Below, piece after piece: positions 56,082 through 64,000 of a stretch of 64,000 nt of DNA (positions are counted from its first letter, which is position 1; each line of letters opens with the position of its first letter). Origin of the DNA: Halovivax ruber XH-70. Its GTDB lineage: Archaea > Halobacteriota > Halobacteria > Halobacteriales > Natrialbaceae. The notes below the pieces were generated by a model. It did no database searches. It was given only the letters and a program-made list of their open reading frames with translations, and was not told the origin of the DNA. Made by a program: the position numbers and the translations under genes. The stretch is from contig NC_019964.1 in NCBI RefSeq assembly GCF_000328525.1, positions 1,302,001-1,366,000 of the forward strand. Reading direction: 5' to 3'.

Positions 56082-57158
56082 TCACTCCTCGCCTCGACCG
56101 CGTCCGCCGGCAAAGATCGAGAGCGAGGATTCGATTTCGTGTTCGAGCGCCCGCAAGGTGGTGTCGTCGAGCGCGACGAGGTGGCAGACGGGATTGCCGG
56201 GGTAGACGACCGGGTTCTCCAGGACGCCGACGATCAAGCCGGTGAAGGGTGCCGTGACGGGGACGATGTCGTCTTTCTCTTTGAACGGGTTCGTGATGGT
56301 ACAGATCACGTCGCCCTCGTGGACGAGCTCGCCACGGCCGCGCTTCATGTCGACGATGCCGCCGGCGTCGGCCCGGAGCCAAGTTTTCTCGTCCGAGTCG
56401 CTGATGACCGTTCGCCACCCGGGCCAGTGAACGGCAGAATCAGGGTGACAGCCCACTTCAGCGAGGACGCTCGCGACACCGGTCAGTGCCCGATCGATCA
56501 ACGATCGCTGGAAGCGATGGGCTTTGCCCATCTCGATCGTGATCGTTGGCACGCCGGCTTCGGTCGCCTCCCTGCGCAACGATCCGCTGGGACCGGATCC
56601 GTCGATGACTACGTTCGAACTGAACGCGTGTGAGAGGCGTTTTACGGCGGGATCGTCGGTGTCTGCCCGAACGTGAAGCATGTTCGTCCGCCCGCGCGTC
56701 GACGTGTGGAAGTCGAGGCCGAAATCGCAGGGTTCGACGAACGAGGTGAAGAGTCGATGTGCCATCCGTTTCGCACTCGTGGAGGATTCGTGGCCGGGAA
56801 ACGACCGGTTGAGGTCCCGATCGTAGATCGGCAGATACCGTTCCTGTGCGAGGAAGCCGGGGACGTTCAATACTGGCAGACAGACGAGCGTCCCGTGAAG
56901 ATCCGCGTGATCCCAGTCGTGGGCCACTTCACGGACGACTTCGATGCCGTTCAGTTCGTCCCCGTGGGCAGCCGCGGAGAGAAACACTGTGGGGCCGGCG
57001 TGCGTACCGTTGATGATCGTGACCGGGACGCGGATCGGATCGCCGAGATACGTCTCGCTGATCCGGTACCGATCGTTCACAGCTTCGCCAGGGTCGACCT
57101 GCGTGCCGTCGTACGTGAACGGTTCCGGCTGGTCCCCGTCCGACGTTCCGTCGGTCAT
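56082..57158 (-). CDS. Succinylglutamate desuccinylase/aspartoacylase-family (M14) zinc hydrolase
   Basis: A 358-residue protein of the AstE/AspA group, zinc carboxypeptidase-fold enzymes that cut amide bonds of acylated amino acids. The zinc ligands are in [16 protein letters not shown] (His and Glu) and [14 protein letters not shown] (His), the likely catalytic Glu in [14 protein letters not shown]. The C-terminal beta region ([39 protein letters not shown]) is the usual barrel-like addition. Relatives sit next to RimK and a retropepsin-like protease in bacteria, and here the RimK-retropepsin fusion lies 2.8 kb away. A start at ATG 57158, about 25 bases after the minus-strand TATA-like CATTTTATACC, fits a leaderless mRNA. 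Confidence 0.82.
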   Translation of the reverse strand: MTDGTSDGDQPEPFTYDGTQVDPGEAVNDRYRISETYLGDPIRVPVTIINGTHAGPTVFLSAAAHGDELNGIEVVREVAHDWDHADLHGTLVCLPVLNVPGFLAQERYLPIYDRDLNRSFPGHESSTSAKRMAHRLFTSFVEPCDFGLDFHTSTRGRTNMLHVRADTDDPAVKRLSHAFSSNVVIDGSGPSGSLRREATEAGVPTITIEMGKAHRFQRSLIDRALTGVASVLAEVGCHPDSAVHWPGWRTVISDSDEKTWLRADAGGIVDMKRGRGELVHEGDVICTITNPFKEKDDIVPVTAPFTGLIVGVLENPVVYPGNPVCHLVALDDTTLRALEHEIESSLSIFAGGRGRGEE

Positions 57159-57180
57159 CCCTCGTTGATTGGCTGTCGCG

Positions 57181-57191
57181 GGTATAAAATG
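57181..57191 (-). promoter_or_regulatory. TATA-like box of the M14 hydrolase gene
   Basis: Minus-strand CATTTTATACC, 23-33 bases before ATG 57158. Confidence 0.45.
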
Positions 57192-57317
57192 TGCCTGCGT
57201 CGTACCCGTGGTCGGTCGGGCCGTAGGGATCGTCCTCGCGGAGGGATGCCCGCCGTCTAGCCTCGAAACCTGCGTCGGGGGGCGAACGTTTTGTACGTGG
57301 CTGTGATTCCCCCGGAT

Positions 57318-58070
57318 ATGGAGTTTCGCGAGGCAACCGCGGCAGATACGGAGGCGATTCGGTCGATGGCCGAAGAGTCGGTAACCGCGTCGTACACGTC
57401 CTTTCTCTCGGAGGAGACGATCGAGGACGCCCTGGCACAGTGGTACAGCGACGAGGCCACGACCGATCTCGTCGAGAGCGACGATACGATCGTCCTGATC
57501 GCCGAGAACGACCAACCGGCTGGATTCAGTCAGTCCGAGGTAGTCGGTGACGGGGAGACGATCGGCCACCTCCACTGGTTGCACGTCCGCCCGGACGAGC
57601 GAGGTGCCGGGCTCGGTTCTCGACTGTTGACCCGCACGCGGGAAGCGTTGCTCGATGCCGGCGCCGAGCGGATTCGTGGGTTCGTCCTGGAGGGCAACGA
57701 CGACGGGACCCGATTCTACGAGGAACACGGCTTCGAACGCGCGGGTACGCGCAGCATTCAGATCGGTGCGGATACGTACACCGAGAACGTCTACATGGAG
57801 AGCGACGACGCGGACGCCGAGTGGCGCGCGATCGAAGAACGGCAACTCGAAGACGGCACCACGGTGTTCGTCAGCTACGGCGAAGCCGACCGAGGCTCGG
57901 AGGCGCCGTTTTACAGCGCCTACGAGTCCCGCGACGAAACCGACCGCTTCGGCTGGTTCTGTGGAAACTGCGAGACGCTCGACAACGCGATGGACGCCAT
58001 GGGTCGCATCGAGTGTAACGTCTGTGGCAACAAACGGAAAGCGACCCGCTGGGACGCCTCCTACCTCTGA
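57318..58070 (+). CDS. GNAT acetyltransferase fused to a C-terminal zinc ribbon (DUF5816-like)
   Basis: A 250-residue protein. Residues 1-150 form a GNAT domain (MEFREATAADTEAIRSMAEE, HLHWLHVRPDERGAGLGSRL with the acetyl-CoA loop, GFVLEGNDDGTRFYEEHGF). Residues about 165-250 form a different domain with two Cys pairs, FCGNCETL and CNVCGNK, and the ending RWDASYL that marks haloarchaeal DUF5816. The acceptor is unknown; the zinc domain may recognise a protein or RNA partner. Start ATG 57318. Confidence 0.8.
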   Translation: MEFREATAADTEAIRSMAEESVTASYTSFLSEETIEDALAQWYSDEATTDLVESDDTIVLIAENDQPAGFSQSEVVGDGETIGHLHWLHVRPDERGAGLGSRLLTRTREALLDAGAERIRGFVLEGNDDGTRFYEEHGFERAGTRSIQIGADTYTENVYMESDDADAEWRAIEERQLEDGTTVFVSYGEADRGSEAPFYSAYESRDETDRFGWFCGNCETLDNAMDAMGRIECNVCGNKRKATRWDASYL

Positions 58071-58320
58071 GTTCGACGCTCTTCACCCATCGAATCGGCT
58101 TTCCTCGTCCGCTCTTGTACCCTCGCGCGGGTGTCGGGCCACCGGCCCAGGCGCCACCAGTTGGTGGTGGTAGGCTGCAGGTCGCCCCAACGTGGGTTTT
58201 CTCGGCCTCGAAAGCTCTCCCTGCCCGCTGATCGGCCCAGATAACAATTCTGTGACCGCTCGACGAACCGGTCGACGTCGCCGACGGCAGTCTGTGCTGG
58301 CACGCTCGCTGGTGGCCTCT
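58071..58320. other. 250-base gap with a hairpin
   Basis: No gene is supported. CCACCA-GT-TGGTGG (58154-58167) can fold as a hairpin 84 bases after the stop of the GNAT gene, a possible transcription end. No clear promoter is seen before the flippase. Confidence 0.45.
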
Positions 58321-59790
58321 ATGCGCTCACTCGATCACATCGTCCGCGGATTCGCCGCGACGCTCGTCGCCAGAGCGGCGTACATGCTCTCGAGCGCGCT
58401 GTTGATGGTGTTGCTCGCCCGGGTCTTCCTCGATCCCGGCGCGTACGGCCTGCTCTTCTGGTCGATCGGAGTGCTGGCGGTCGTCCAGCTGGCCGCGGAT
58501 CTCGGACTCGGGAAGTCCGCCGCGCGCTACATCGCCGAGTACGGCGAGACGGACCCCGGCCAGATCCCACACCTCCTGCGGCACGTACTCGGCTACAAAC
58601 TGGCCGTCGTCTCCCTCGTGGGAGGGGTCCTGTTCGTCGGCGCTGGACCGCTCGCCTCGGTGCTCGGGAAACCCGCTGCGGAACCGTTTTTCGCCGTTGG
58701 TGCGTTGCTCGTCGTCGCCAAGTCGTTCGCGGTCTTTCCGGAGATCGTCTTTCAGGGATCGAACCGACTCGGATACAGCGCGACCGTCAGGGCGCTCGGC
58801 GGCGTCGGTCGACTCGTGTTCGCCGTCGCGTTCGTCCTGGCCGGGTTCGGTGCGCTGGGTGCGTTCGTCGGCTACGTCGTCGGGTACGGGATTGCCGCCG
58901 GCTTCGGCCTCGTGGCCATGTACGTGCTCGTCTACGAGGCACACGAACCGTCCGCGGAGATGGAACCGGGCCTCGCTCGTCGGCTCGTCGGCTACGCCGT
59001 CCCGCTTACCGCGACGCGTGGGGCGAACGTCCTCGACAAACAGATCGACATCGTCCTCGTGGGGGTGTTCCTGAACTCGACTGCCGTCGCGTTCTACACA
59101 CTCGCAAAACAGCTCACCGACTTCGTCCTCGCGCCAGCGGAGTCGCTCGGGTTCGTCATCTCGCCGAACTTCGGGGAAGGGAAGGCGGGTGGTGACGTCG
59201 ATCGTGTCAGAGCGCTCTACGAGACGGCGTTGGGGAACGCGCTGGCGCTGTACGTCCCGGCCGCCGTCGGTCTGGCCCTCGTCGCCGAGCCACTCGTCAC
59301 GCTCGTCTTCGGTGCGTCGTACGCCGGCGCCGCCCCCGTACTGGTCCTTCTCAGCGGATTCGTGGTGTTGCAGACGATCACGAATCTGACGAGTGACAGT
59401 CTCGATTATCTCGGTCGTGCGCGCGAGCGAGCGATCGCGAAGGGGGTGACCTCGGTCGGTAACTTCGCGCTCAACGTGGCGCTGATTCCTGCAATTGGTG
59501 TCGTCGGGGCGGCACTCGCCACGGTCGTGACACACGCGATCTACGTCTCGGTCACCCTCTACGTCGTCCACGACGAGTTATCGTTGCACCTGCGCCAGTT
59601 AGCGATCGACGCCGCCCGGGTCGTCGCCGTCTCGGGCGTGATGGCCGGGACGATCGTCGTCGTCGCGCCGCCGATCACGTCACTTCCACTACTCGGGGTT
59701 GCGATCGGCATCGGCGTGGTTTCCTGGACCGCACTCGCATTCGCCAGCGGGGTGATCGAACGTCGATCGATTCGGGCAGTACTCGGGTAG
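58321..59790 (+). CDS. Polysaccharide/lipid-linked oligosaccharide flippase (MATE/MOP superfamily)
   Basis: A 489-residue protein with about 12-14 membrane helices, typical of RfbX/Wzx or Agl15-like flippases. The N-terminus (GFAATLVARAAYMLSSALLM), the LARRLVGYAVPLTATRGANV segment, and the repeated small-residue helices fit this family. It would flip lipid-linked sugars for surface glycosylation. No glycosyltransferase is adjacent, which is unusual for such genes. ATG 58321 gives the normal start. It ends 15 bases before a (TG)14 tract. Confidence 0.83.
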   Translation: MRSLDHIVRGFAATLVARAAYMLSSALLMVLLARVFLDPGAYGLLFWSIGVLAVVQLAADLGLGKSAARYIAEYGETDPGQIPHLLRHVLGYKLAVVSLVGGVLFVGAGPLASVLGKPAAEPFFAVGALLVVAKSFAVFPEIVFQGSNRLGYSATVRALGGVGRLVFAVAFVLAGFGALGAFVGYVVGYGIAAGFGLVAMYVLVYEAHEPSAEMEPGLARRLVGYAVPLTATRGANVLDKQIDIVLVGVFLNSTAVAFYTLAKQLTDFVLAPAESLGFVISPNFGEGKAGGDVDRVRALYETALGNALALYVPAAVGLALVAEPLVTLVFGASYAGAAPVLVLLSGFVVLQTITNLTSDSLDYLGRARERAIAKGVTSVGNFALNVALIPAIGVVGAALATVVTHAIYVSVTLYVVHDELSLHLRQLAIDAARVVAVSGVMAGTIVVVAPPITSLPLLGVAIGIGVVSWTALAFASGVIERRSIRAVLG

Positions 59791-59802
59791 GACTGTCAGC
59801 CG

Positions 59803-59834
<32 letters not shown>

Positions 59835-59840
59835 CTGGAT

Positions 59841-59852
59841 GTCATATATGAC
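59841..59852. promoter_or_regulatory. Perfect 12-base palindrome upstream of the RimK-type gene
   Basis: GTCATATATGAC is its own reverse complement. It lies 7 bases after the (TG)14 tract and 132 bases before the start of the ATP-grasp/retropepsin gene. It could be an operator; no regulator is known. Confidence 0.45.
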
Positions 59853-59984
59853 CGAACGACGGTTGTCTCCCAGGAAAACCGACAGTGATGTCCGAAGGTC
59901 GTGAGCAGGCATCGTGGGACAGCGTCTGTAGCACGCGTCGAAGCAGGTGGCAACTCTTTTCGCATCGGCTGATGTTATCTCTGT

Positions 59985-61322
59985 ATGACTTCTTCCGAAC
60001 CGGTCACAGTCGGGGTGTTGAGCCTCCACACGAGCAAAGAGACGAAGGCGATCTGTAACGCGATCGAGGAACTGGGCCATCGCCCGCAGTGGCTTCGAGC
60101 GGACAATACGACTATCGGTGTGGAAGATGGACGCGTCAGCCTGGAGCCCTCCGTCGACGTAATCGCGAACCGATTGTTGCTCTCGAACACGGAACAGCCC
60201 TGCGAGGCCCTCGGCATCGTCAACACGCTCTCTCGGCTGGTGCCGACACTCAATCCGCCGACCGCGTCGATGACGGCGCTCCACAAACTCTCGACGGCCG
60301 TCACCCTCGCCGCCCACGAACTTCCGGTTCCCGACGTCCTCCTCTCGCTCAGCAGCGATCGCCTCAACGAGGCCCGTGCGGACTTCGGCGAGGAGGCGGT
60401 CTACAAGACCGCCATCGGCACCCACGGTGGCGGCACGTGGAAGGTCGGCCCGGGCGAGCGCGTCAACCCGAAGGTCGGCAACCGGTACGCGTTCCTTCAA
60501 GAGCTCATCGAACGCGACGCGAGCCAGCACCGGGACATCAGGATCTACGTCGTGGGCGACGAGATCGTCGGCGCGATGTACCGGTACGCCCCGGAGAACG
60601 ACTGGCGGACGAACGTCGCCCTCGGCGGTTCCGTCGAGGATGCCACGGACGACCTCCCCGACCGCGTCCGAGAGATCGCGCTGCAATCGACTGAGGCGAT
60701 CGGTCTCGACTACGCAGGGGTCGACATCGTCGAAGGCGACGACGGCTGGTTCGTCCTGGAGGTGAACCCCACGGCCGGATTCAAGGGGCTGTTCGAGGCA
60801 ACGGGTGTGAGTCCCGCGCCATCCATCGCAAAACTCGCCATCGAGCGCGTCGGCGGCGAAGTGGACGACGAGGACGTCGATCGACTCGCACGAACGCTGG
60901 ACGACTCGCGGCCGTCCTTCCTGCCGCCGGAGCCGGTCGCCGACGAGCAGGAGCCGAGCAACATCGGCTACACCGAGGAGGTTATCCTCACGGGGACCCG
61001 TGGCTCCGAATCGATCGTCGCCAAGTCCGACACTGGCGCCAGTCGGACGAGCATCGACACTAGCCTCGCCGCCGACATCGGCGCCGGGCCGATCAAGTCC
61101 ATCACGAAGGTCAGGACGGGCAGTTCGAAGGGGAGCCGGAGTCGCCCCGTCGTCGACGTCGTGGTCGGCGTCGGCGGCAATCAGCACACGGTGACCGCGA
61201 GCATCGAGGACCGCAGTCACATGGAGTATCCCGTGATCCTCGGCCGCGATATCCTTTCGCACTATCGCGTCGACGTCGCGCGGCGGATCGACGGGGACGA
61301 TCGGGACTTTGCCGAAGAGTGA
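59985..61322 (+). CDS. RimK-type ATP-grasp ligase fused to RimB-type retropepsin domain
   Basis: A 445-residue two-enzyme protein. Residues about 1-295 are an ATP-grasp ligase of the RimK/LysX group (VYKTAIGTHGGGTWKVGPGE, YAFLQELIERD, RDIRIYVVGDEIVGAMYR, and the metal-binding VEGDDGWFVLEVNPTAGFKG). Such enzymes add Glu or similar residues to a protein or carrier. Residues about 325-435 are a retropepsin-like protease domain of the RimB/PF05618 family with the active-site motif SDTGASRTSIDT and PVILGRDIL. In bacteria RimK and RimB are separate proteins acting on ribosomal protein S6; here synthesis and cleavage are in one chain. The partner M14 hydrolase is nearby. The substrate in this organism is unknown. 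Confidence 0.85.
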   Translation: MTSSEPVTVGVLSLHTSKETKAICNAIEELGHRPQWLRADNTTIGVEDGRVSLEPSVDVIANRLLLSNTEQPCEALGIVNTLSRLVPTLNPPTASMTALHKLSTAVTLAAHELPVPDVLLSLSSDRLNEARADFGEEAVYKTAIGTHGGGTWKVGPGERVNPKVGNRYAFLQELIERDASQHRDIRIYVVGDEIVGAMYRYAPENDWRTNVALGGSVEDATDDLPDRVREIALQSTEAIGLDYAGVDIVEGDDGWFVLEVNPTAGFKGLFEATGVSPAPSIAKLAIERVGGEVDDEDVDRLARTLDDSRPSFLPPEPVADEQEPSNIGYTEEVILTGTRGSESIVAKSDTGASRTSIDTSLAADIGAGPIKSITKVRTGSSKGSRSRPVVDVVVGVGGNQHTVTASIEDRSHMEYPVILGRDILSHYRVDVARRIDGDDRDFAEE

Positions 61323-61369
61323 CCGGGCCGTGTTCCGGCGGGAAGTCGCGTTGACTCCTGTTTCGTCGA

Positions 61370-61942
61370 TCACCCCGGCAAGAAGAGATTGAGTATCGCC
61401 ACGACGACCCCTGCCAGTCCCATCCGGAGTCCGGCGACGATCCAGTTCTGTTTCGAAATCGATCCCAGATACGCCCCGAAGATAAACAACAGTCCGACGC
61501 CGATTCCGACTGCGAGTACCGTCGCTTCGAGGAGCGTGACGAGAGTGCCATGAAAGAGGAAGGGGACAAGCGGGCAGCAGATACCAATGATCGGGCCGAT
61601 TCCGCTCGCGACCGCGTTGATCTTTCGGGCCGCGATCTGGTCCCGCTGGACCCTGGTGTCCGTGAGCTCGGTGAGCATCGCCCGCTCGATAGTCATGATT
61701 TCTGCCTGTTTTTCCGCTCGTTCGATCTCCCAGACGCTCCAGACGCCGGACGTCCCCAACCCCACGGCTGCACCCAGGCCGATCTGAACGACGGTGAAGC
61801 CGTCCGTCACGCCAGACAGGTACGCGCCGACGACGATACCGATGCTGGTCAGTGTGCCGTCGAAGCCGTTCGAGATGAAGTACCGTCGGGAGATCGACGC
61901 CACGTCGCCCGTGCCCAGCAAATCACGAATTCGTTCGATCAC
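61370..61942 (-). CDS. VIT1/CCC1-type membrane protein
   Basis: A 190-residue protein with about five membrane helices. The start RRYFISNGFDGTLTSIGIVV and AYLSGVTDG match the first helix of VIT1/CCC1 iron/manganese transporters. A cytoplasmic, Glu-rich helical stretch (WEIERAEKQAEIMTIERAM) follows where the metal-binding domain lies in the family, then three further helices. It probably moves ferrous iron or manganese. It is shorter than the plant and bacterial members. A DUF211 gene lies just upstream on the same strand. Confidence 0.72.
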   Translation of the reverse strand: MIERIRDLLGTGDVASISRRYFISNGFDGTLTSIGIVVGAYLSGVTDGFTVVQIGLGAAVGLGTSGVWSVWEIERAEKQAEIMTIERAMLTELTDTRVQRDQIAARKINAVASGIGPIIGICCPLVPFLFHGTLVTLLEATVLAVGIGVGLLFIFGAYLGSISKQNWIVAGLRMGLAGVVVAILNLFLPG

Positions 61943-61979
61943 GGGTAGACGGGTGCGTGGGTCCAGGGCGACCGCTGAC

Positions 61980-62273
61980 TCACCGATCTTGCGGCGTCGG
62001 ACTCTGTTCGGTGAGCGCTTCGCCGCAGACGACTTCGTCGATCGAGTGAATCGACCCGCCTAACGTTTCGATCGTCTCGCCGATCGCGGGCAGGTCGACG
62101 GCAGTCCCCTGGATCGTCAGTTTGATCGTTTCGACCTTCCGGTCGGTCTCGACCAGCACGGCGTTGACGGCGTCGACGGTGGCGTGGTCGGCGACACTGC
62201 GTGCGAACTCGGCGATATCCGGTTCGTGTGGCTTGAGTACGTCGAGCACGAGTCGTCGGATCGGAGGCGTCAC
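61980..62273 (-). CDS. DUF211 family protein
   Basis: A 97-residue ferredoxin-like fold protein: PPIRRLVLDVLKPHEPDIAE, VDAVNAVLVETDRKVETIKL, and GGSIHSIDEVVCGE at the end. The family is archaeal, forms oligomers and binds metal ions in some structures. The start is GTG at 62273, about 25 bases after a minus-strand AT-rich GCATTAAGC, so it is leaderless. Its 37-base spacing to the VIT1-type gene suggests the two are one transcription unit, possibly in metal handling. Confidence 0.82.
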   Translation of the reverse strand: MTPPIRRLVLDVLKPHEPDIAEFARSVADHATVDAVNAVLVETDRKVETIKLTIQGTAVDLPAIGETIETLGGSIHSIDEVVCGEALTEQSPTPQDR

Positions 62274-62406
62274 AGAGGACCGCTCCCACCCGAGCGGGCT
62301 TAATGCTGGGGCAAGCTGTGACCTCGAAGGATATCCCACCGGCACCTCCCAGCGGGCTCGATCGACACCGTCACGTTCGAATCGCCCCGCGAGCGGCAGG
62401 GGTCGG

Positions 62407-62601
62407 TCAGGCGTGATCGCTCGGTCGGTGTGAGGTGTCGATCGGTGACAGCGCGATGTACATCGACGCCGCGATGAGGACCACGTTGACGGACGCGATG
62501 GCACCACCGAGCCCGGACCTGGTGAGCATCCAGACGATCGTCGGGACGAGCGCGAGTAACGCGAGGACGAGCGTCGTCCGTGGGGTGAGCGATTCGAACA
62601 T
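62407..62601 (-). CDS. Small two-helix membrane protein, ba3 oxidase operon
   Basis: A 64-residue protein starting at ATG 62601. It has two hydrophobic segments (RTTLVLALLALVPTIVWML, and ASVNVVLIAASMYIALSPI) and a short His/Ser tail. It follows the CbaC-like gene by 76 bases on the same strand, so it may be a small accessory of the oxidase. I do not recognise it. Confidence 0.6.
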   Translation of the reverse strand: MFESLTPRTTLVLALLALVPTIVWMLTRSGLGGAIASVNVVLIAASMYIALSPIDTSHRPSDHA

Positions 62602-62677
62602 GGCTCGTCCTAGACCACCCAAGATGGTGAAGTAATCCCCTCCGTTCGCCGGGTCGCACTGGTCGGCGCCGATCGTG

Positions 62678-62860
62678 TCACTCGCCGCGACGTGGGGCGA
62701 ACGCCCAGGCGAAGAGCACGGCGAAGACGATCAGGCCGACGAGGACGGTTTCGAGCGGGGAGATCTCGACGCCGAAGAACCCGAGGACCGTCCGTCCCTC
62801 GACGAGGAAGACGAGGAGCAGTGCACTGACGATCAACAGCTTCGCTGGGGTGGTCCGCAT
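62678..62860 (-). CDS. CbaC-like small subunit of ba3-type cytochrome oxidase
   Basis: A 60-residue protein with two membrane helices (AKLLIVSALLLVFLVEGRTV and LETVLVGLIVFAVLFAWAF) and a basic C-terminus. The V-E-G-R-T-V-L turn and position right after the catalytic subunit match the small CbaC proteins of haloarchaeal ba3 oxidase operons. Its ATG overlaps the subunit I stop by one base (TGATG). Confidence 0.75.
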   Translation of the reverse strand: MRTTPAKLLIVSALLLVFLVEGRTVLGFFGVEISPLETVLVGLIVFAVLFAWAFAPRRGE

Positions 62861-64000
62861 CAGTAGATAGCCACTCCGAGGATCGTTCCGACGTGCTGTA
62901 CGGCGTCGACGAGGGAGAGAACGACCGGGTAGGGCCTGATGTCCTGTCCGTGCAGTCCTCCTTGTTGGATCACGCTTGCGAGTGGGAGGGCGTAGGCGAG
63001 AACGAGTAGGACGATCGCGATGGCCGCCCACAGTTTCAGATTGTCGAGGATCCGTGGGGAATCCTCGGGTCCGGACAGTGCGGGCGGAATCGTCCCGTCC
63101 ACCAGTGGTTCACTGTCTCGATTGAGAACTGTGAGCAGCATGACGCCGAGGAACAGTACCGTGGCGACGAAGAGCAGGGTTCCACCGAGGGCGATCTGGG
63201 CGTTCAGTTCGCCCATCGACCCGATGCCGACGTCGTACTCGAAGCTATACTGCGGCTCTGCGGTTCGTCGGGGGACGCCGAACAGTCCCGATCGGTACAT
63301 CGCGTTCGTCATGAACACGATGCCGAGGAACCAGGTGACGACCTGAACCAGCGCAATTCGCCGGCCGACGAGGCGGTTTCCGGTGAGCTGGGGGACGAGC
63401 CAGTACGAACCGGCCATGAGCGTGAGTGCAGTCGCCGTCCCCACCTGGGTGTGGATGTGCCCCGGGATCCACAGCGTGTTGTGTACGAGGTAGTTGATGT
63501 TCATCCCCGCGTTGACGATACCGGTGAAGCCACCGAAGGCGAAGACCGCACCCGCGAGTGCCATGCCGGTAAACGCTGGCTCTTTCCAGGGCAAGGCCCG
63601 AATCCACCTGAACGTGCCCTTGCCGCCGCGCTGGCGAGCACCGTGTTCCATACTCGCGACGACGGTGAACGCCGTCAAGAGGCTCGGTAGCAGCAAAAAC
63701 ATCGTGTTGGTCATCGCGACGAACTTGAACCCTTCCGCGATGCCGGGGTCCATGTACTGGTGGTGGATGCCGACCGGCGTCGAGAGGAGGACGAACAGGA
63801 TGAACACGACTCGTGCGAGCGGATCGCTGAACAACCGTCCGCCCGAGAGCGTGGGAAGGACGTTGTACCAGAGCAGGTACGCCGGCAACACCCAGAAGTA
63901 GACGACCATGTGCCCGAAGAACCAGAACAGCGTCCGGGTCAGCAACGGGTTCACACCGGGGATCATCTCGAACGACCACGGCACGAGGAAGGCGATCAGC
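62860..64000 (-). CDS. cbaA: ba3-type cytochrome c oxidase subunit I, 3' part (continues past window end)
   Basis: The C-terminal 380 residues of a heme-copper oxidase subunit I; the frame is open at base 64000, so the N-terminal helices are outside. The binuclear-centre residues are present: WFFGHMVVYFWVLPAY (CuB His and cross-linked Tyr), TPVGIHHQYMDPG (two CuB His), and LWIPGHIHTQVGTATAL (heme ligands). Subsequent helices fit the ba3 (B-type) family, which lacks the usual D channel. It would reduce oxygen and pump protons. It is followed by the CbaC-like gene with a one-base overlap. Confidence 0.92.
   Translation of the reverse strand, partial: LIAFLVPWSFEMIPGVNPLLTRTLFWFFGHMVVYFWVLPAYLLWYNVLPTLSGGRLFSDPLARVVFILFVLLSTPVGIHHQYMDPGIAEGFKFVAMTNTMFLLLPSLLTAFTVVASMEHGARQRGGKGTFRWIRALPWKEPAFTGMALAGAVFAFGGFTGIVNAGMNINYLVHNTLWIPGHIHTQVGTATALTLMAGSYWLVPQLTGNRLVGRRIALVQVVTWFLGIVFMTNAMYRSGLFGVPRRTAEPQYSFEYDVGIGSMGELNAQIALGGTLLFVATVLFLGVMLLTVLNRDSEPLVDGTIPPALSGPEDSPRILDNLKLWAAIAIVLLVLAYALPLASVIQQGGLHGQDIRPYPVVLSLVDAVQHVGTILGVAIY

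Overview
The window is a chromosomal stretch from a halophilic archaeon (class Halobacteria). It is GC-rich, its proteins are very acidic, genes abut or overlap by 1-4 bases, and many promoters place a TATA-like box about 25-30 bases before the start codon (leaderless or short-leader mRNAs). It carries archaeal-only genes (TFE, HerA/NurA, tRNA C56 2'-O-methyltransferase, the DUF2110 and DUF5803 families) and many Tat-type lipoprotein signals. I do not assign a genus.

Layout. 1-1.5 kb: end of a membrane protein gene, a J-domain protein and a NikR-type regulator. 1.8-6.8 kb: NAD synthesis (nadA-nadB, then nadC) with an oppositely oriented HExxH surface lipoprotein between nadB and nadC. 6.9-15 kb: metabolic and membrane genes (aldehyde dehydrogenase, 2-hydroxyacid dehydrogenase, acetyltransferase, MetY-type sulfhydrylase, 7TM-PAS histidine kinase, cation/Ca2+ exchanger). 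15.1-18.6 kb: a secreted PhoX-like protein with its own cohesin-like domain and a dockerin, followed by a membrane-anchored cohesin-like protein. 18.8-26.6 kb: phosphoglycerate mutase, nurA and herA with two small genes between them, and trm56. 26.9-29.3 kb: a tiny lipoprotein with a sequon-repeat tail and the tfe-DUF2110-DUF5803 unit.

29.6-50.0 kb is the most distinctive block. A chemotaxis cluster on the plus strand (cheW-like, cheY, cheB, cheA, cheC, tandem cheC, cheD, cheR) meets a type IV pilus type operon on the minus strand (pilB, pilC and five pilin-like or accessory proteins). CheA is very large (about 1,578 residues) because of a roughly 950-residue acidic linker; the CheW-like protein and PilB also have acidic low-complexity inserts or tails. 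The palindrome TTATC-N6-GATAA sits 12-13 bases upstream of the TATA-like box of both cheY and pilB, which suggests one regulator for sensing and pilus assembly. A degenerate 28-base repeat lies just upstream of the cheW-like promoter.

50.5-64 kb: tRNA-Arg(CCU) with downstream copies of its own 3' end (integration scars), tatA, an HD hydrolase, a XapX protein, the complete succinate dehydrogenase operon (sdhCDBA), an aspartoacylase-type M14 enzyme, an acetyltransferase/zinc-ribbon fusion, a polysaccharide flippase, a RimK-type ATP-grasp ligase fused to a RimB-type retropepsin, a VIT1/CCC1-type membrane protein with a DUF211 neighbour, and a ba3-type cytochrome oxidase operon cut by the window end. 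No rRNA gene, CRISPR array or intact insertion sequence was seen.
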